Origin: Amycolatopsis pittospori
Lineage (GTDB): Bacteria > Actinomycetota > Actinomycetes > Mycobacteriales > Pseudonocardiaceae
DNA length: 58,492 nucleotides
NCBI RefSeq assembly: GCF_013870525.1
Contig: NZ_JACBXD010000049.1
Span: 1 to 58,492, forward strand
Direction of reading: 5' to 3'
This document shows positions 15,939 to 24,055 of this stretch, piece after piece. A model generated the notes under the pieces. The model was not told where the DNA came from. It did not search any database and saw only the letters and a program-made list of their open reading frames with translations. How positions within the stretch are numbered: position 1 is the stretch's first letter; every line of letters starts with the position of its first letter. The position numbers and the translations under genes were made by a program.

Positions 15939-17624
15939 TCATACAGCCCGCACCGCGGAAGACACCGCCGTACGGAGTCGCGCGTGCAGCTCACGGTGGC
16001 GCGTCCGGTCCACTCTGACCTCCACCACTCGCAGACCTGGCGCGGGCTTCAGGGCCGCCCGGAACTCGGTGAGCGTCTCCGCGACGACGTGCGGGACGCG
16101 GTAGCCCGCGCACAGCGCGCCGAGATCGGCGCCGTGCGGCGTGCCGAAGACGCGTTCGAAGCTGGCGTTGTGCTCGGGCGCGCCCTGCTCCAGGAGCGAG
16201 AAGATGCCGCCGCCGTCGTCGTTGAGCACCACGATCGTGAGATCGGGGCGCTGCTCCGCGGGCCCTGTCAGCAGGCCGCTCGCGTCGTGCAGGAACGTGA
16301 GATCACCGAGCAGGGCGTACGAATGTCCCCTGTGGACGGTCGCGGCGCCGATCGCGGTCGACACCATGCCGTCGATCCCGGCGACGCCGCGGTTGCGGTG
16401 CACCAGCACGTCCGGCCGCAGGCGTCCGGCGAGCGCGACGTCGCGGGTCGGGTTGGACGAGCCGACGACCAGCAGCGACCCCTCCGGAACGGCGTCGATC
16501 AGCTCGGAGGCGAGGCGCAATCCGCTCGGCCACGGTTCGCCCGCCAGCGCTTCGGCGACCGCCGACGACGCCGCCTTGTCCGCGCGCTGCCAGCTCGCGA
16601 GCCACTCCGGATCGGCGGGTTTGGTCGGCTCGTCGAACCACTGCCCGACCTGGCGGACGTTGTGCGCGGGCGCCGGCCAGTCCGAATCGGGCCGGACCAG
16701 CAGCACCTCGACGTCGGGATCGGACAGGACCCGCTGGACCTGCCGGAACACCGTCGGACGGCCGATGCACAGCACCTGCTCGGGCTTGTGCCGCGAGATG
16801 AACTCCTCGACACCGAGCAGCCAGGCGCCGTGCGAGATCGCCGTCGCCCCCGCCAGCCCGATGCCGCCGGTCTCCGAGACGACCGGCCAGCCGTGCAGCT
16901 CGGCCCATTCACTGGCGGCCTGCACGCCGGTGTCGCACGCGATGACCAGGCCCGAACGAGCCGAAGGCACCACGAAGGACGGAAGCGCGCCGAAGTCGGG
17001 AAGTTCGGTCCAGCGAGCGCCGTCGGGACGTCCTTCGAGTGACTCGAACCACTCGCCGGCCTTGTCACCGTCGTCGAGGTCCGGCACGAGCGGTTCGCGG
17101 AACGGGATGTTCAGATGCACCGGCCCGCAGCGCCATTCGCCGTACGCGGCGTTCCAGGCGCGGCAGATCTGGCCGCGCCAGTACGAGTTCTGCCCGGCAC
17201 GGCGTTCGGCGACGGCGAGCTCGTCGAAGTAGCGGATGGCGTTGCCGTAGAGCTGGTGCTGGTCGATGACCTGGCTCGCCCCGGCGGCCCGCAGCTCGGG
17301 CGGGCGGTCGGCGGTCAGGACGATCAGCGGGACGCCGGCGCGGTCGGCCTCCAGGACGGCGGGGTGGAAGTTCGCGGCCGCGGTACCCGAGGTGCACAGT
17401 ACGGCCACCGGACGGCCGGTGCGCGCGGCGATACCGAGGGCGAGGAAGGCGGCGCCGCGTTCGTCGATGCGGACGTGCAGCTGGAGGCGTCCGGCCGCCG
17501 CCGCGTCGTACAGCGCGATCGAGAGCGGGGCGTTGCGGGAGCCGGGACAGAGCACGACGTGGGAAACGGTGTTGCGGACGAGCTCGTCGACGATGACCCT
17601 GGCCTGCGCGGTGGAAGGATTCAC
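15939..17624 (-). CDS. menD: 2-succinyl-5-enolpyruvyl-6-hydroxy-3-cyclohexene-1-carboxylate synthase
   Basis: A thiamine-diphosphate enzyme that adds the 2-oxoglutarate-derived succinyl unit to isochorismate in menaquinone synthesis. The 561 residues open with the family motif VVLCPGSRNAPLSIAL. RIDERGAAFLALGIA holds the cofactor-activating glutamate. GDLTFLHDASGLL followed by LNDDGGGIFSLLEQ is the Mg-ThDP-binding motif. It is divergent from menB across 57 bp. Confidence 0.95.
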   Translation of the reverse strand: MNPSTAQARVIVDELVRNTVSHVVLCPGSRNAPLSIALYDAAAAGRLQLHVRIDERGAAFLALGIAARTGRPVAVLCTSGTAAANFHPAVLEADRAGVPLIVLTADRPPELRAAGASQVIDQHQLYGNAIRYFDELAVAERRAGQNSYWRGQICRAWNAAYGEWRCGPVHLNIPFREPLVPDLDDGDKAGEWFESLEGRPDGARWTELPDFGALPSFVVPSARSGLVIACDTGVQAASEWAELHGWPVVSETGGIGLAGATAISHGAWLLGVEEFISRHKPEQVLCIGRPTVFRQVQRVLSDPDVEVLLVRPDSDWPAPAHNVRQVGQWFDEPTKPADPEWLASWQRADKAASSAVAEALAGEPWPSGLRLASELIDAVPEGSLLVVGSSNPTRDVALAGRLRPDVLVHRNRGVAGIDGMVSTAIGAATVHRGHSYALLGDLTFLHDASGLLTGPAEQRPDLTIVVLNDDGGGIFSLLEQGAPEHNASFERVFGTPHGADLGALCAGYRVPHVVAETLTEFRAALKPAPGLRVVEVRVDRTRHRELHARLRTAVSSAVRAV

Positions 17625-17668
17625 CGGCAGACCTCGGGTTTCACACTACGACTCACAGCCACACGTCC

Positions 17669-17674
17669 TATTCT
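17669..17674 (+). promoter_or_regulatory. -10 element for leaderless menB
   Basis: TATTCT fits the actinobacterial -10 pattern TANNNT and ends seven bases before the menB GTG. Transcription would then begin at or next to the start codon, and no ribosome binding site is visible. No clear -35 was seen. Confidence 0.5.
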
Positions 17675-17681
17675 CCCAAAC

Positions 17682-18605
17682 GTGGATGACGCCCAGGTTT
17701 CCGAGCTGTTCGACCCCGCCTCATGGACGGAAGTCGAAGGTTTCGACTTCACCGACATCACCTATCACCGCTCCTCTGAGAGCCGCTCAGGCAAACGCGT
17801 GGTGCGTATCGCGTTCGACCGTCCCGAGGTCCGCAACGCCTTCCGGCCGCACACCGTCGACGAGCTGTACCGCGCGCTCGACCACGCGCGGATGAGCTCG
17901 GACGTCGGCTGCGTCCTGCTCACCGGCAACGGCCCGTCGCCGAAGGACGGCGGCTGGGCGTTCTGTTCCGGTGGTGACCAGCGTATTCGCGGACGCTCCG
18001 GGTATCAGTACGCGGATGGGGAGACCTCCGACACGATCGATCCGGCCAGGGCCGGACGGCTGCACATCCTCGAGGTCCAACGGCTGATCAGGTTCATGCC
18101 GAAGGTGGTCATCGCGGTGGTCCCGGGCTGGGCGGCCGGTGGCGGGCATTCGCTGCACGTGGTGTGCGACCTCACGCTCGCGTCGGCCGAGCACGCGCGG
18201 TTCAAGCAGACCGACGCCGACGTCGGCTCCTTCGACGGCGGCTACGGCTCGGCGTACCTCGCCAAGCAGGTCGGGCAGAAGTTCGCGCGGGAGATCTTCT
18301 TCCTCGGCCGCGAGTACACGGCCGAGCAGATGCAGGCGATGGGCGCGGTCAACTCGGCCGTCCCGCACGCGCAGCTGGAGGCCGAGGCGCTGGACTGGGC
18401 GTGGGCGATCAACGGCAAGTCGCCGACGGCGCAGCGGATGCTGAAGTACGCGTTCAACCTCACCGACGACGGCCTCGTCGGCCAGCAGCTCTTCGCCGGC
18501 GAGACGACCCGGCTGGCCTACATGCAGGACGAGGCCGTCGAGGGCCGGGACTCCTTCCTGGAGAAACGCTCCCCCGACTGGTCGGCCTTCCCTTACTACT
18601 ACTGA
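17682..18605 (+). CDS. menB: 1,4-dihydroxy-2-naphthoyl-CoA synthase
   Basis: A crotonase-fold enzyme that closes the naphthoquinone ring from o-succinylbenzoyl-CoA. The 307-residue protein shows CSGGDQRIRG (CoA-binding loop), GGGHSLHVVCDLTLAS (oxyanion-hole region) and DVGSFDGGYGSAYLA with the catalytic aspartate. The GTG at 17682 is the first plausible start; the long in-frame extension upstream merely runs antisense through menD. Probably leaderless. Confidence 0.95.
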   Translation: MDDAQVSELFDPASWTEVEGFDFTDITYHRSSESRSGKRVVRIAFDRPEVRNAFRPHTVDELYRALDHARMSSDVGCVLLTGNGPSPKDGGWAFCSGGDQRIRGRSGYQYADGETSDTIDPARAGRLHILEVQRLIRFMPKVVIAVVPGWAAGGGHSLHVVCDLTLASAEHARFKQTDADVGSFDGGYGSAYLAKQVGQKFAREIFFLGREYTAEQMQAMGAVNSAVPHAQLEAEALDWAWAINGKSPTAQRMLKYAFNLTDDGLVGQQLFAGETTRLAYMQDEAVEGRDSFLEKRSPDWSAFPYYY

Positions 18606-18608
18606 GAC

Positions 18609-18676
18609 CCCGCATTTAGTCCTCTCGATGCTGTAGTTGCGTGCGCAACGATCGCATCGAGAGGACTAAACGCGGG
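18609..18676. repeat. TTTAGTCCTCT palindrome, copy 1
   Basis: About 68 bp; arms CCCGC-TTTAGTCCTCTCGATGC and complement, four bases past the menB stop. The inner stem reads TCGATGC/GCATCGA, different from the other copies but still paired. Family members are at 28940, 29737, 52023 and 55140. Confidence 0.85.
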
Positions 18677-18690
18677 CATAGGCTGGCGGG

Positions 18691-19815
18691 ATGCGTGCGA
18701 TAGGGGTGGACGGGAGTCCGGCGTCGATCACCGAGCTGACCTCGGCGCTGGCCGAGGCGCTCGGGGGCGGCGCGGCCATCCTCCCCTACGCGTCGGAGGC
18801 CCTGCGGGACGCGATGGAGCCGACACGCCCGGCCGAGCCCGGGACGGCGGTGATCATCGCCACCTCGGGGTCCACCGGCGAACCCAAGGGTGTCCTGCTG
18901 TCGGCCGCGGCGCTGGCCGCGTCGGCGCGCGCGACCCATACGCGGCTCGGCGGGCCGGGCCATTGGCTGCTCGCGACCCCGGCTCAGTACATCGGCGGGC
19001 TGCAGGTGCTCGTCCGCTCGCTGCTGGCCGGGACGACGCCCGCCGTGGTGCACGCCGGCGGTTTCCGGCCGGACGACTTCGCCGAAGCCGCCTCGCCGCT
19101 CCTCGCGCTGAACGGGACGCGCTACACCGCACTCGTGCCGACCCAGCTCGGCCGTCTGCTCGACGCGGGCGGCCCGGGACTGGCGGCGGCCCGCGCGTTC
19201 GACGCGATCATCGTCGGCGCCGCGGCGACCACCGCGGAACTCCGGGAGCGCGCGGCCGAAGCGGGTGTGAAGATCGTGCCCGCGTACGGCATGAGCGAGA
19301 CGGCGAGCGGCTGCGTCTACGACGGCGTACCGCTGGATGGAGTACACGTCGAACTCGAAGACGAGCGGGTCTGTATCACGGGTGACGTCCTCGCGCATGG
19401 CTACCGACTGCGACCCGACCTGACCGCGGAGGCCTTCGAAGGGGGCCGCTTCCGCACCTCCGACCGTGGCCGGTTGTCACCCGATGGGCGTCTGGAGGTC
19501 CTCGGGCGGGTCGACGACATGATCAACACCGGCGGGGTGAAGGTGGCCGCAGCGGCGGTCGAACGGATCTTGACCGCGCAGCCCGGAATCCGGGACGCGT
19601 GCGTGGTCGGAGTACCTGATCCCGAGTGGGGCGAGGCGGTCGTCGCACTCGTCGTCGGCGCTGGTTGCGACGTCGATTCCCTTCGTGCCGCGTGCCGCGA
19701 AGAGGCCGGTGCGGCGGCCGCTCCGAAGCGGGTCGAATTCACGGAAGAACTACCGTTGCGGGGCCCCGGAAAGGTCGACAGGACGGCCGTCCGAAATCTC
19801 CTACGAAGGTCGTGA
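18691..19815 (+). CDS. menE: o-succinylbenzoate-CoA ligase
   Basis: An adenylate-forming ligase that activates o-succinylbenzoate for MenB. At 374 residues it is compact, as in other actinobacteria. VIIATSGSTGEPKGVLLSA is the AMP-binding P-loop, YGMSETASGCVYDG the adenine motif, SDRGRLSPDGRLEVLGRVDDMI the hinge, and the final GPGKVDRTAVRNL supplies the catalytic lysine. Colinear with menB, separated by the palindromic repeat. Confidence 0.93.
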   Translation: MRAIGVDGSPASITELTSALAEALGGGAAILPYASEALRDAMEPTRPAEPGTAVIIATSGSTGEPKGVLLSAAALAASARATHTRLGGPGHWLLATPAQYIGGLQVLVRSLLAGTTPAVVHAGGFRPDDFAEAASPLLALNGTRYTALVPTQLGRLLDAGGPGLAAARAFDAIIVGAAATTAELRERAAEAGVKIVPAYGMSETASGCVYDGVPLDGVHVELEDERVCITGDVLAHGYRLRPDLTAEAFEGGRFRTSDRGRLSPDGRLEVLGRVDDMINTGGVKVAAAAVERILTAQPGIRDACVVGVPDPEWGEAVVALVVGAGCDVDSLRAACREEAGAAAAPKRVEFTEELPLRGPGKVDRTAVRNLLRRS

Positions 19816-19878
19816 ATTCTCCACCGATTACTGGGACGTTGTTGACACGATCATTACCCGCGGGTTTACGTCTAAGGC

Positions 19879-20037
19879 ATGACGCGCTGGACACGCACAG
19901 TATTGGCCTGCACCGCCGTCACGATGGGTCTGGTCGCTTTGGCCGGGCCCGCGCTGGCGGACGAACCGGAAACCGCCGTTCCGAACAGCGGCACACTCAC
20001 CTGGACGCTCGAAGACACCATCAAGGATCTGAAGTAG
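19879..20037 (+). CDS. 52-residue predicted secreted peptide
   Basis: An unrecognised small protein, MTRWTRTVLACTAVTM..., with a basic start, a hydrophobic core and the cleavage-like site GPALA-DE. The predicted mature peptide is about 25 residues (DEPETAVPNSGTLTW then TLEDTIKDLK), acidic and without cysteine. A TTGACA hexamer lies about 34 bp before the ATG, and the TAAGG just ahead of the ATG could serve as a weak ribosome site. Codon use looks like that of its neighbours. It sits alone between menE and menA on the same strand. Function unknown. Confidence 0.6.
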   Translation: MTRWTRTVLACTAVTMGLVALAGPALADEPETAVPNSGTLTWTLEDTIKDLK

Positions 20038-20130
20038 CGGGATTCGTCGTCCGCTCGCGGTGGCTCGGCACCGCGAGCGGGTGACGAGCCCCGCATACCG
20101 GCAGGTGGTCGCCAAGGCCAGAATGGCGGC

Positions 20131-21000
20131 ATGGCGACTGCTGGTGAATGGATCGAAGGGGCGCGCCCGCGGACGCTGCCCAACGCGGTGGCGCCGGTGG
20201 TCGCCGGAGTCGGCGCGGCCGTCGCGCTCGACGGGTTCTCGTGGTCGCGCTCGCTGCTCGCCCTGCTGGTCTCTCTCGCCCTGATCGTCGGTGTCAACTA
20301 CGCCAACGACTACTCCGACGGCATCCGCGGCACCGACGAGAACCGCGTCGGCCCGTTGCGGCTGGTCGGCTCCGGAGTCGCGAAGCCGAAAGCCGTCCTG
20401 GCGGCCGCTCTCGCGGCCCTCGGACTCGCCGGAGTCCTCGGACTCGTGCTCGTCGCGATGAGCGGGCTCTGGTGGCTGCTGGCCATGGGAGCGGTCTGCA
20501 TCCTCGGCGCCTGGTTCTACACCGGCGGCAAAAAGCCTTACGGCTACTACGGTTTCGGTGAGATCGCGGTCTTCGTCTTCTTCGGCCTCGCAGGCGTGCT
20601 CGGCACCGTGTACGTCCAAGCCGGACAGATCAGCTGGACAGCGCTCGGCTGCGCCGTCGCGGTCGGCGCGTTCTCGACCGGCGTGCTGACCGCCAACAAC
20701 CTCCGCGACATCCCGACCGACATCGAGTCCGGCAAGCGCACCCTCGCCACCCGGCTCGGCGACAAGGGCACTCGGCGGCTCTACCTGGCGCTGGTGGCCG
20801 TGCCTTACGTCGTCAGCGTGCTGCTCGCCTTCGTGACGCCGTGGGCGCTGGTGGGCCTGCTGACCGCGCCGCTGCTGCTGAAGTCGGTCAAGGCCGTCGG
20901 CAGCGGCGAACAGGGACGGGCGTTGATCCCGGCGCTGCGGGACACCGGTCTGGCGATGCTGGGCTGGGCGATCCTGACCGCTGTCGCGCTCTCGATCTAG
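20131..21000 (+). CDS. menA: 1,4-dihydroxy-2-naphthoate polyprenyltransferase
   Basis: An integral membrane prenyltransferase of the UbiA superfamily that attaches the polyprenyl tail to dihydroxynaphthoate. The 289-residue protein has about eight or nine hydrophobic helices. NYANDYSDGIRGTDENR is the first Asp-rich (NDxxD) motif and NLRDIPTDIESGKRTLATRLG the second. It ends with a palindrome typical of transcript ends. Confidence 0.95.
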   Translation: MATAGEWIEGARPRTLPNAVAPVVAGVGAAVALDGFSWSRSLLALLVSLALIVGVNYANDYSDGIRGTDENRVGPLRLVGSGVAKPKAVLAAALAALGLAGVLGLVLVAMSGLWWLLAMGAVCILGAWFYTGGKKPYGYYGFGEIAVFVFFGLAGVLGTVYVQAGQISWTALGCAVAVGAFSTGVLTANNLRDIPTDIESGKRTLATRLGDKGTRRLYLALVAVPYVVSVLLAFVTPWALVGLLTAPLLLKSVKAVGSGEQGRALIPALRDTGLAMLGWAILTAVALSI

Positions 21001-21047
21001 CGGCTTCCCGGCTACCGGCGGCGCCGTCACCGGACCGCCGGGGAGGG

Positions 21048-21064
21048 ATGAACGGACCGTTCAT
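21048..21064 (+). terminator. palindrome downstream of menA
   Basis: ATGAACGG-A-CCGTTCAT, followed by TCTTTG, 48 bp past the menA stop. The stem is short; a terminator role is likely from position only. Confidence 0.45.
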
Positions 21065-21243
21065 TCTTTGAGATTTCCGCCTCGGACCACCAGGCGTGCC
21101 CCTTCGACGCCTGGGCGACCACTAGATGCGCCCCAGGCGATAGCAAAGGTCCCTTGCTCCTTTGGTGATCCGGTCCCGCCATGCTCAGGGCACCCCGACC
21201 GCTCACCCTCCAGAACCCCCGTCACCGGACCTTTGAGGCACGA

Positions 21244-21286
21244 CCGTGTGGATTTCGGGTCATCCAACGTCCCGAAATCCACACGG
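21244..21286 (-). terminator. 16-bp hairpin downstream of the cds1-like gene
   Basis: CCGTGTGGATTTCGGG (21244-21259) pairs perfectly with CCCGAAATCCACACGG (21271-21286) over an 11-nt loop, 50 bp past the stop of the minus-strand gene. Confidence 0.6.
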
Positions 21287-21335
21287 TGCGGCACGAAAGG
21301 GCCGGTCACGACATCCCAGGCTCGGGCAGCGACCG

Positions 21336-22418
21336 TCAGAGCGAGGGAGCGAACTTCCCGCTCACCAGGAACTCCTGGTACATCTCCCGGTACGGCTCGA
21401 TGTCGATGCTCTTCTGCGCCAGCCATTCGTCGTTGTAGTACGTGTTGGCGTACCGCTCGCCGCCGTCGCACAGCAGCGTGACGACGCTGCCCGCCTGCCC
21501 CTCGGCGAGCATCCGCGAGATCAGCGTGAAGGCGCCGAAGAGGTTGGTCCCGGTCGAGCCGCCCGCCCAGTGTCCGGTGCGTTCGCGCAGCAGCCGGATG
21601 GCGGCGAGCGAGCCCGCGTCGGGCACCTGGAGCATCTCGTCGATGACGCCGGGCACGAACGACGGCTCGACGCGGGGGCGTCCGATGCCTTCGATCCGCG
21701 AAGGCATGCCGGTCGCGTAGTCGAGCGCGCCGGTCTCCCAGGCGCCGTAGAACGACGAGTTCTCCGGGTCGACGACGGCGATCTTCGTGGTGTGGCGCTT
21801 GTAGCGGACGTAGCGGCCGAAGGTCGCGCTCGTTCCGCCGGTGCCGGCGCCGACGACGATCCAGGTGGGCACGGGGTGCCGCTCGGACTGCATCTGCGCG
21901 TACACGGACTCGGCGATGTTGTTGTTGCCGCGCCAGTCCGTCGCGCGCTCGGCGTAGGTGAACTGGTCGAGGTAGTGGCCGTTGCACTCCGAAGCGAGCC
22001 TCTCGGCCTCCGGGTACATGTCGGGGGCGCGGTCGACGTAGTGACACTCGCCGCCGTAGAACTCGATGAGTGCGATCTTCTCCGGCGACGTGCTTCGCGG
22101 CACCACGGTGATGAACCGCAGCCCGAGCATCCGCGCGAAGTACGCCTCCGAAACCGCCGTCGAGCCGCTGGAGGCCTCGACGAGCACGGTGTCCTGCCCG
22201 ATCTGGCCGTTCACCAGGCCGTACAGGAACAGCGACCGGGCGAGCCGGTGTTTGAGCGAGCCGGTCGGGTGGACGGACTCGTCCTTCAGGTAGAGGTCGA
22301 TGTTCCAGTCCGCGGGCAGCGGGAAGACGTGCAGGTGCGTGTCGGCGCTGCGGTTCGCGTCGGCCTCGATGATGCGGACGGCCTCGCGGACCCAGCTCCG
22401 GCTGTGCAGCCGGCTCAC
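21336..22418 (-). CDS. PLP-dependent cysteine synthase-family enzyme, Cds1-like
   Basis: A fold-type II PLP enzyme of 360 residues. HPTGSLKHRLARSLF carries the Schiff-base lysine; EASSGSTAVSEAYFA and VVGAGTGGTSATFGRY bind substrate and PLP phosphate. The sequence resembles the mycobacterial cysteine desulfhydrase Cds1 (Rv3684) more than classical CysK or CysM, so it may release H2S from cysteine. That assignment rests on remembered similarity. The start overlaps the stop of the upstream DUF4229 gene (ATGA). Confidence 0.8.
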   Translation of the reverse strand: MSRLHSRSWVREAVRIIEADANRSADTHLHVFPLPADWNIDLYLKDESVHPTGSLKHRLARSLFLYGLVNGQIGQDTVLVEASSGSTAVSEAYFARMLGLRFITVVPRSTSPEKIALIEFYGGECHYVDRAPDMYPEAERLASECNGHYLDQFTYAERATDWRGNNNIAESVYAQMQSERHPVPTWIVVGAGTGGTSATFGRYVRYKRHTTKIAVVDPENSSFYGAWETGALDYATGMPSRIEGIGRPRVEPSFVPGVIDEMLQVPDAGSLAAIRLLRERTGHWAGGSTGTNLFGAFTLISRMLAEGQAGSVVTLLCDGGERYANTYYNDEWLAQKSIDIEPYREMYQEFLVSGKFAPSL

Positions 22419-22708
22419 GCCGCCCCGTCCACTCGGTCGCCGCGCAGCTGCGAGCGCAGTTCCGCGCGGGCGCGGGCGCGCTTTTCGTTGCGGCGGGCGA
22501 GCCCGGCGGTCACGCGCGCGTTCAGCGGGCGGAACAGGAGCAGGCCCAGCGGGAGCCCCACCACCAGGCCGATCAGCAAGGCGACCAGCAGCGGGACGTT
22601 GACCAGCAGCAACCCGCCCGCGATGACACCGACCAGGACGAACCTGGCCAGCACGTACAGCGTCAGGTCACGGGCCAGGTGATCGGCGGTTTCCGGCGTA
22701 TCGCTCAC
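22415..22708 (-). CDS. DUF4229 membrane protein
   Basis: A 97-residue protein with two transmembrane helices (about residues 15-36 and 42-60), followed by a basic, charged C-terminal tail (ARRNEKRARARAELRSQLRGD). The pattern fits DUF4229, a family of unknown function common in actinobacteria. Translationally coupled to the Cds1-like gene by a 4-bp overlap. Confidence 0.78.
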   Translation of the reverse strand: MSDTPETADHLARDLTLYVLARFVLVGVIAGGLLLVNVPLLVALLIGLVVGLPLGLLLFRPLNARVTAGLARRNEKRARARAELRSQLRGDRVDGAA

Positions 22709-22719
22709 ATCAACGCAGG

Positions 22720-23193
22720 TTACGCGCCGCCGTTGCGGCCGTCGTCCAGACCCGCGTTGTTGGGTCGCCCCTCGAACCGCGTGGAAAGCACGACGGTGGT
22801 GTTGGTCCGGCCGACGCCGGGGATGCGCCGCAGCCGGTTGAGCGCCGCCTCCAGATCGTCGACGGTCGCCACCCGCACCTTGACGACGAACGCCTCGTCA
22901 CCCGCGACGGCGTAGCAGCTTTCGACCTCGTCGAGCGCTCCGAGCGCCTCCGCTACTTCGTCGTCGGCAGCGGTGTCGGTGGGGTGGATGCCGACGAGCG
23001 CCGTCACCCCGAGTCCGACCATGCTGGGATCGACCATGGCGTGGTAGCCGGTGATGACGCCGGAGGCCTCGAGTTTGCCGACCCGCTCGTGCACTGATGA
23101 CGCTGAGAGCCCGACCGATCGGCCGAGGTCGGCGTAGGTAGCCCGGCCGTTCTCCCGCAATGCCGCGATGATCTTCCGATCCACCTGGTCCAC
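22720..23193 (-). CDS. Lrp/AsnC-family transcriptional regulator
   Basis: A 157-residue one-component regulator. The N-terminal winged helix is MDQVDRKIIAALRENGRATYADLGRSVGLSASSVHERV (about 1-40). The C-terminal RAM ligand domain (about 60-145) includes the family's typical ending LRRIPGVGRTNTTVVLS. Such proteins sense amino acids and form octamers. The downstream Cds1-like enzyme, 300 bp on, is a natural candidate target if cysteine is the ligand; that is inference. Confidence 0.9.
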   Translation of the reverse strand: MDQVDRKIIAALRENGRATYADLGRSVGLSASSVHERVGKLEASGVITGYHAMVDPSMVGLGVTALVGIHPTDTAADDEVAEALGALDEVESCYAVAGDEAFVVKVRVATVDDLEAALNRLRRIPGVGRTNTTVVLSTRFEGRPNNAGLDDGRNGGA

Positions 23194-23450
23194 CGCTACA
23201 CCTTAGGGGCCATGCGCCGATTCGCATGACCAGGGCGCGTTTTCGTACTTCTGTGACAAGACCTGCGGGTTCACCGGCGCATGTCGCGGTTGTCGGTTTT
23301 GACCTTTAAGGGCTCTTTACTGTTGGACAACCGTTCGAGTACCTGACGGGTGAGATGCAACGATTGCCGTGTTGGCCACCCGGCACGAAGGCCCGTTTCG
23401 GTTTTGGCAGTGAAGCCGGTTTAGCAGTGAAGCCGTGAAGGAGGCGGAAA
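23194..23450. other. 257-bp divergent gap between the Lrp gene and bldC
   Basis: No gene seen. It is comparatively AT-rich around 23290-23330, which is plausible for the bldC promoter region, but no element is clear enough to mark. Confidence 0.4.
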
Positions 23451-23663
23451 ATGACCGCGACCATGGGCGGAAGGTTGCTCACCCCCGGTGAAGTGGCGGC
23501 CCTGTTCCGGGTTGACCCCAAGACCGTGACCCGTTGGGCGACCGCGGGCCGGATCGGCTCGATCCGCACCCCCGGCGGACACCGCCGGTTCCGTGAGGCC
23601 GAGGTGAACGAGCTCCTCGCCGAGCTGACCACCGACGCCAGCGAACCCGCTCGCAAGGTCTGA
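23451..23663 (+). CDS. bldC: BldC, MerR-like developmental regulator
   Basis: A 70-residue DNA-binding protein with a single winged helix: LLTPGEVAALFRVDPKTVTRWATAGRI then IRTPGGHRRFREAEV. This is nearly identical in pattern to Streptomyces BldC, which binds arrays of AT-rich direct repeats and delays sporulation. Good ribosome site AAGGAGG, 9 bases before ATG. Confidence 0.93.
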   Translation: MTATMGGRLLTPGEVAALFRVDPKTVTRWATAGRIGSIRTPGGHRRFREAEVNELLAELTTDASEPARKV

Positions 23664-23812
23664 CCTGGCATTTCTCTCAGATACGACTCCAGTGACGAAG
23701 GGCGCAAACCGGCCCTTCGTCACATTGGGGTATCCGTAGGTCCCCCCGCGCGCGGCAAAGAGGCTAGCCTCGTGGGACTGAGCAACGTCCTCCACGCGGA
23801 AAGGGACCGAGC

Positions 23813-23995
23813 ATGATCTATTTGCTCGCGGCCATCGGAGCGCTCACCGTCGCCGTTGTGTTGTGGCGCGCGTTCGGGATCGAGCGCGTCGGGGTGCCCT
23901 CGTCGCGGCCGACGCTGGCCCCGGACGACGACCCCGACTTCCTGCGCAAGCTCGGCGAGCAGCAGCGCAAAGGTAAAGAGGACGACAAAGAGTAG
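23813..23995 (+). CDS. small single-pass membrane protein
   Basis: A 60-residue protein: one N-terminal helix (MIYLLAAIGALTVAVVLW) and a charged cytoplasmic tail ending GEQQRKGKEDDKE. AAAGGGA lies seven bases before the ATG. The pattern is seen in other actinobacteria next to bldC, but I cannot name a function. Confidence 0.7.
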   Translation: MIYLLAAIGALTVAVVLWRAFGIERVGVPSSRPTLAPDDDPDFLRKLGEQQRKGKEDDKE

Positions 23996-24002
23996 GCCCG
24001 GG

Positions 24003-24046
24003 AACGCCGCTCCTCCGTTGAGGGCGGCGGCGGGGCATGGATGGAG
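24003..24046 (+). repeat. CGTCCGTTGAGGG repeat, copy 3
   Basis: CTCCGTTGAGGGCGGCGGCG then GGGCATGGATGGA. It agrees with copy 2 almost base for base over about 35 bp. It lies between two convergent genes (small membrane protein and ParA-like ATPase), seven bases past one stop. Confidence 0.72.
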
Positions 24047-24055
24047 TAAGAGCCG

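Larger units (their letters stand above)
21001..21335. other. 335-bp gap between convergent menA and cds1-like gene
   Basis: No gene is seen. It contains the palindrome after menA (21048-21064), an imperfect inverted repeat around 21106-21137 (CGCCTGGG/CCCAGGCG) and a strong 16-bp hairpin at 21244-21286. Confidence 0.6.
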
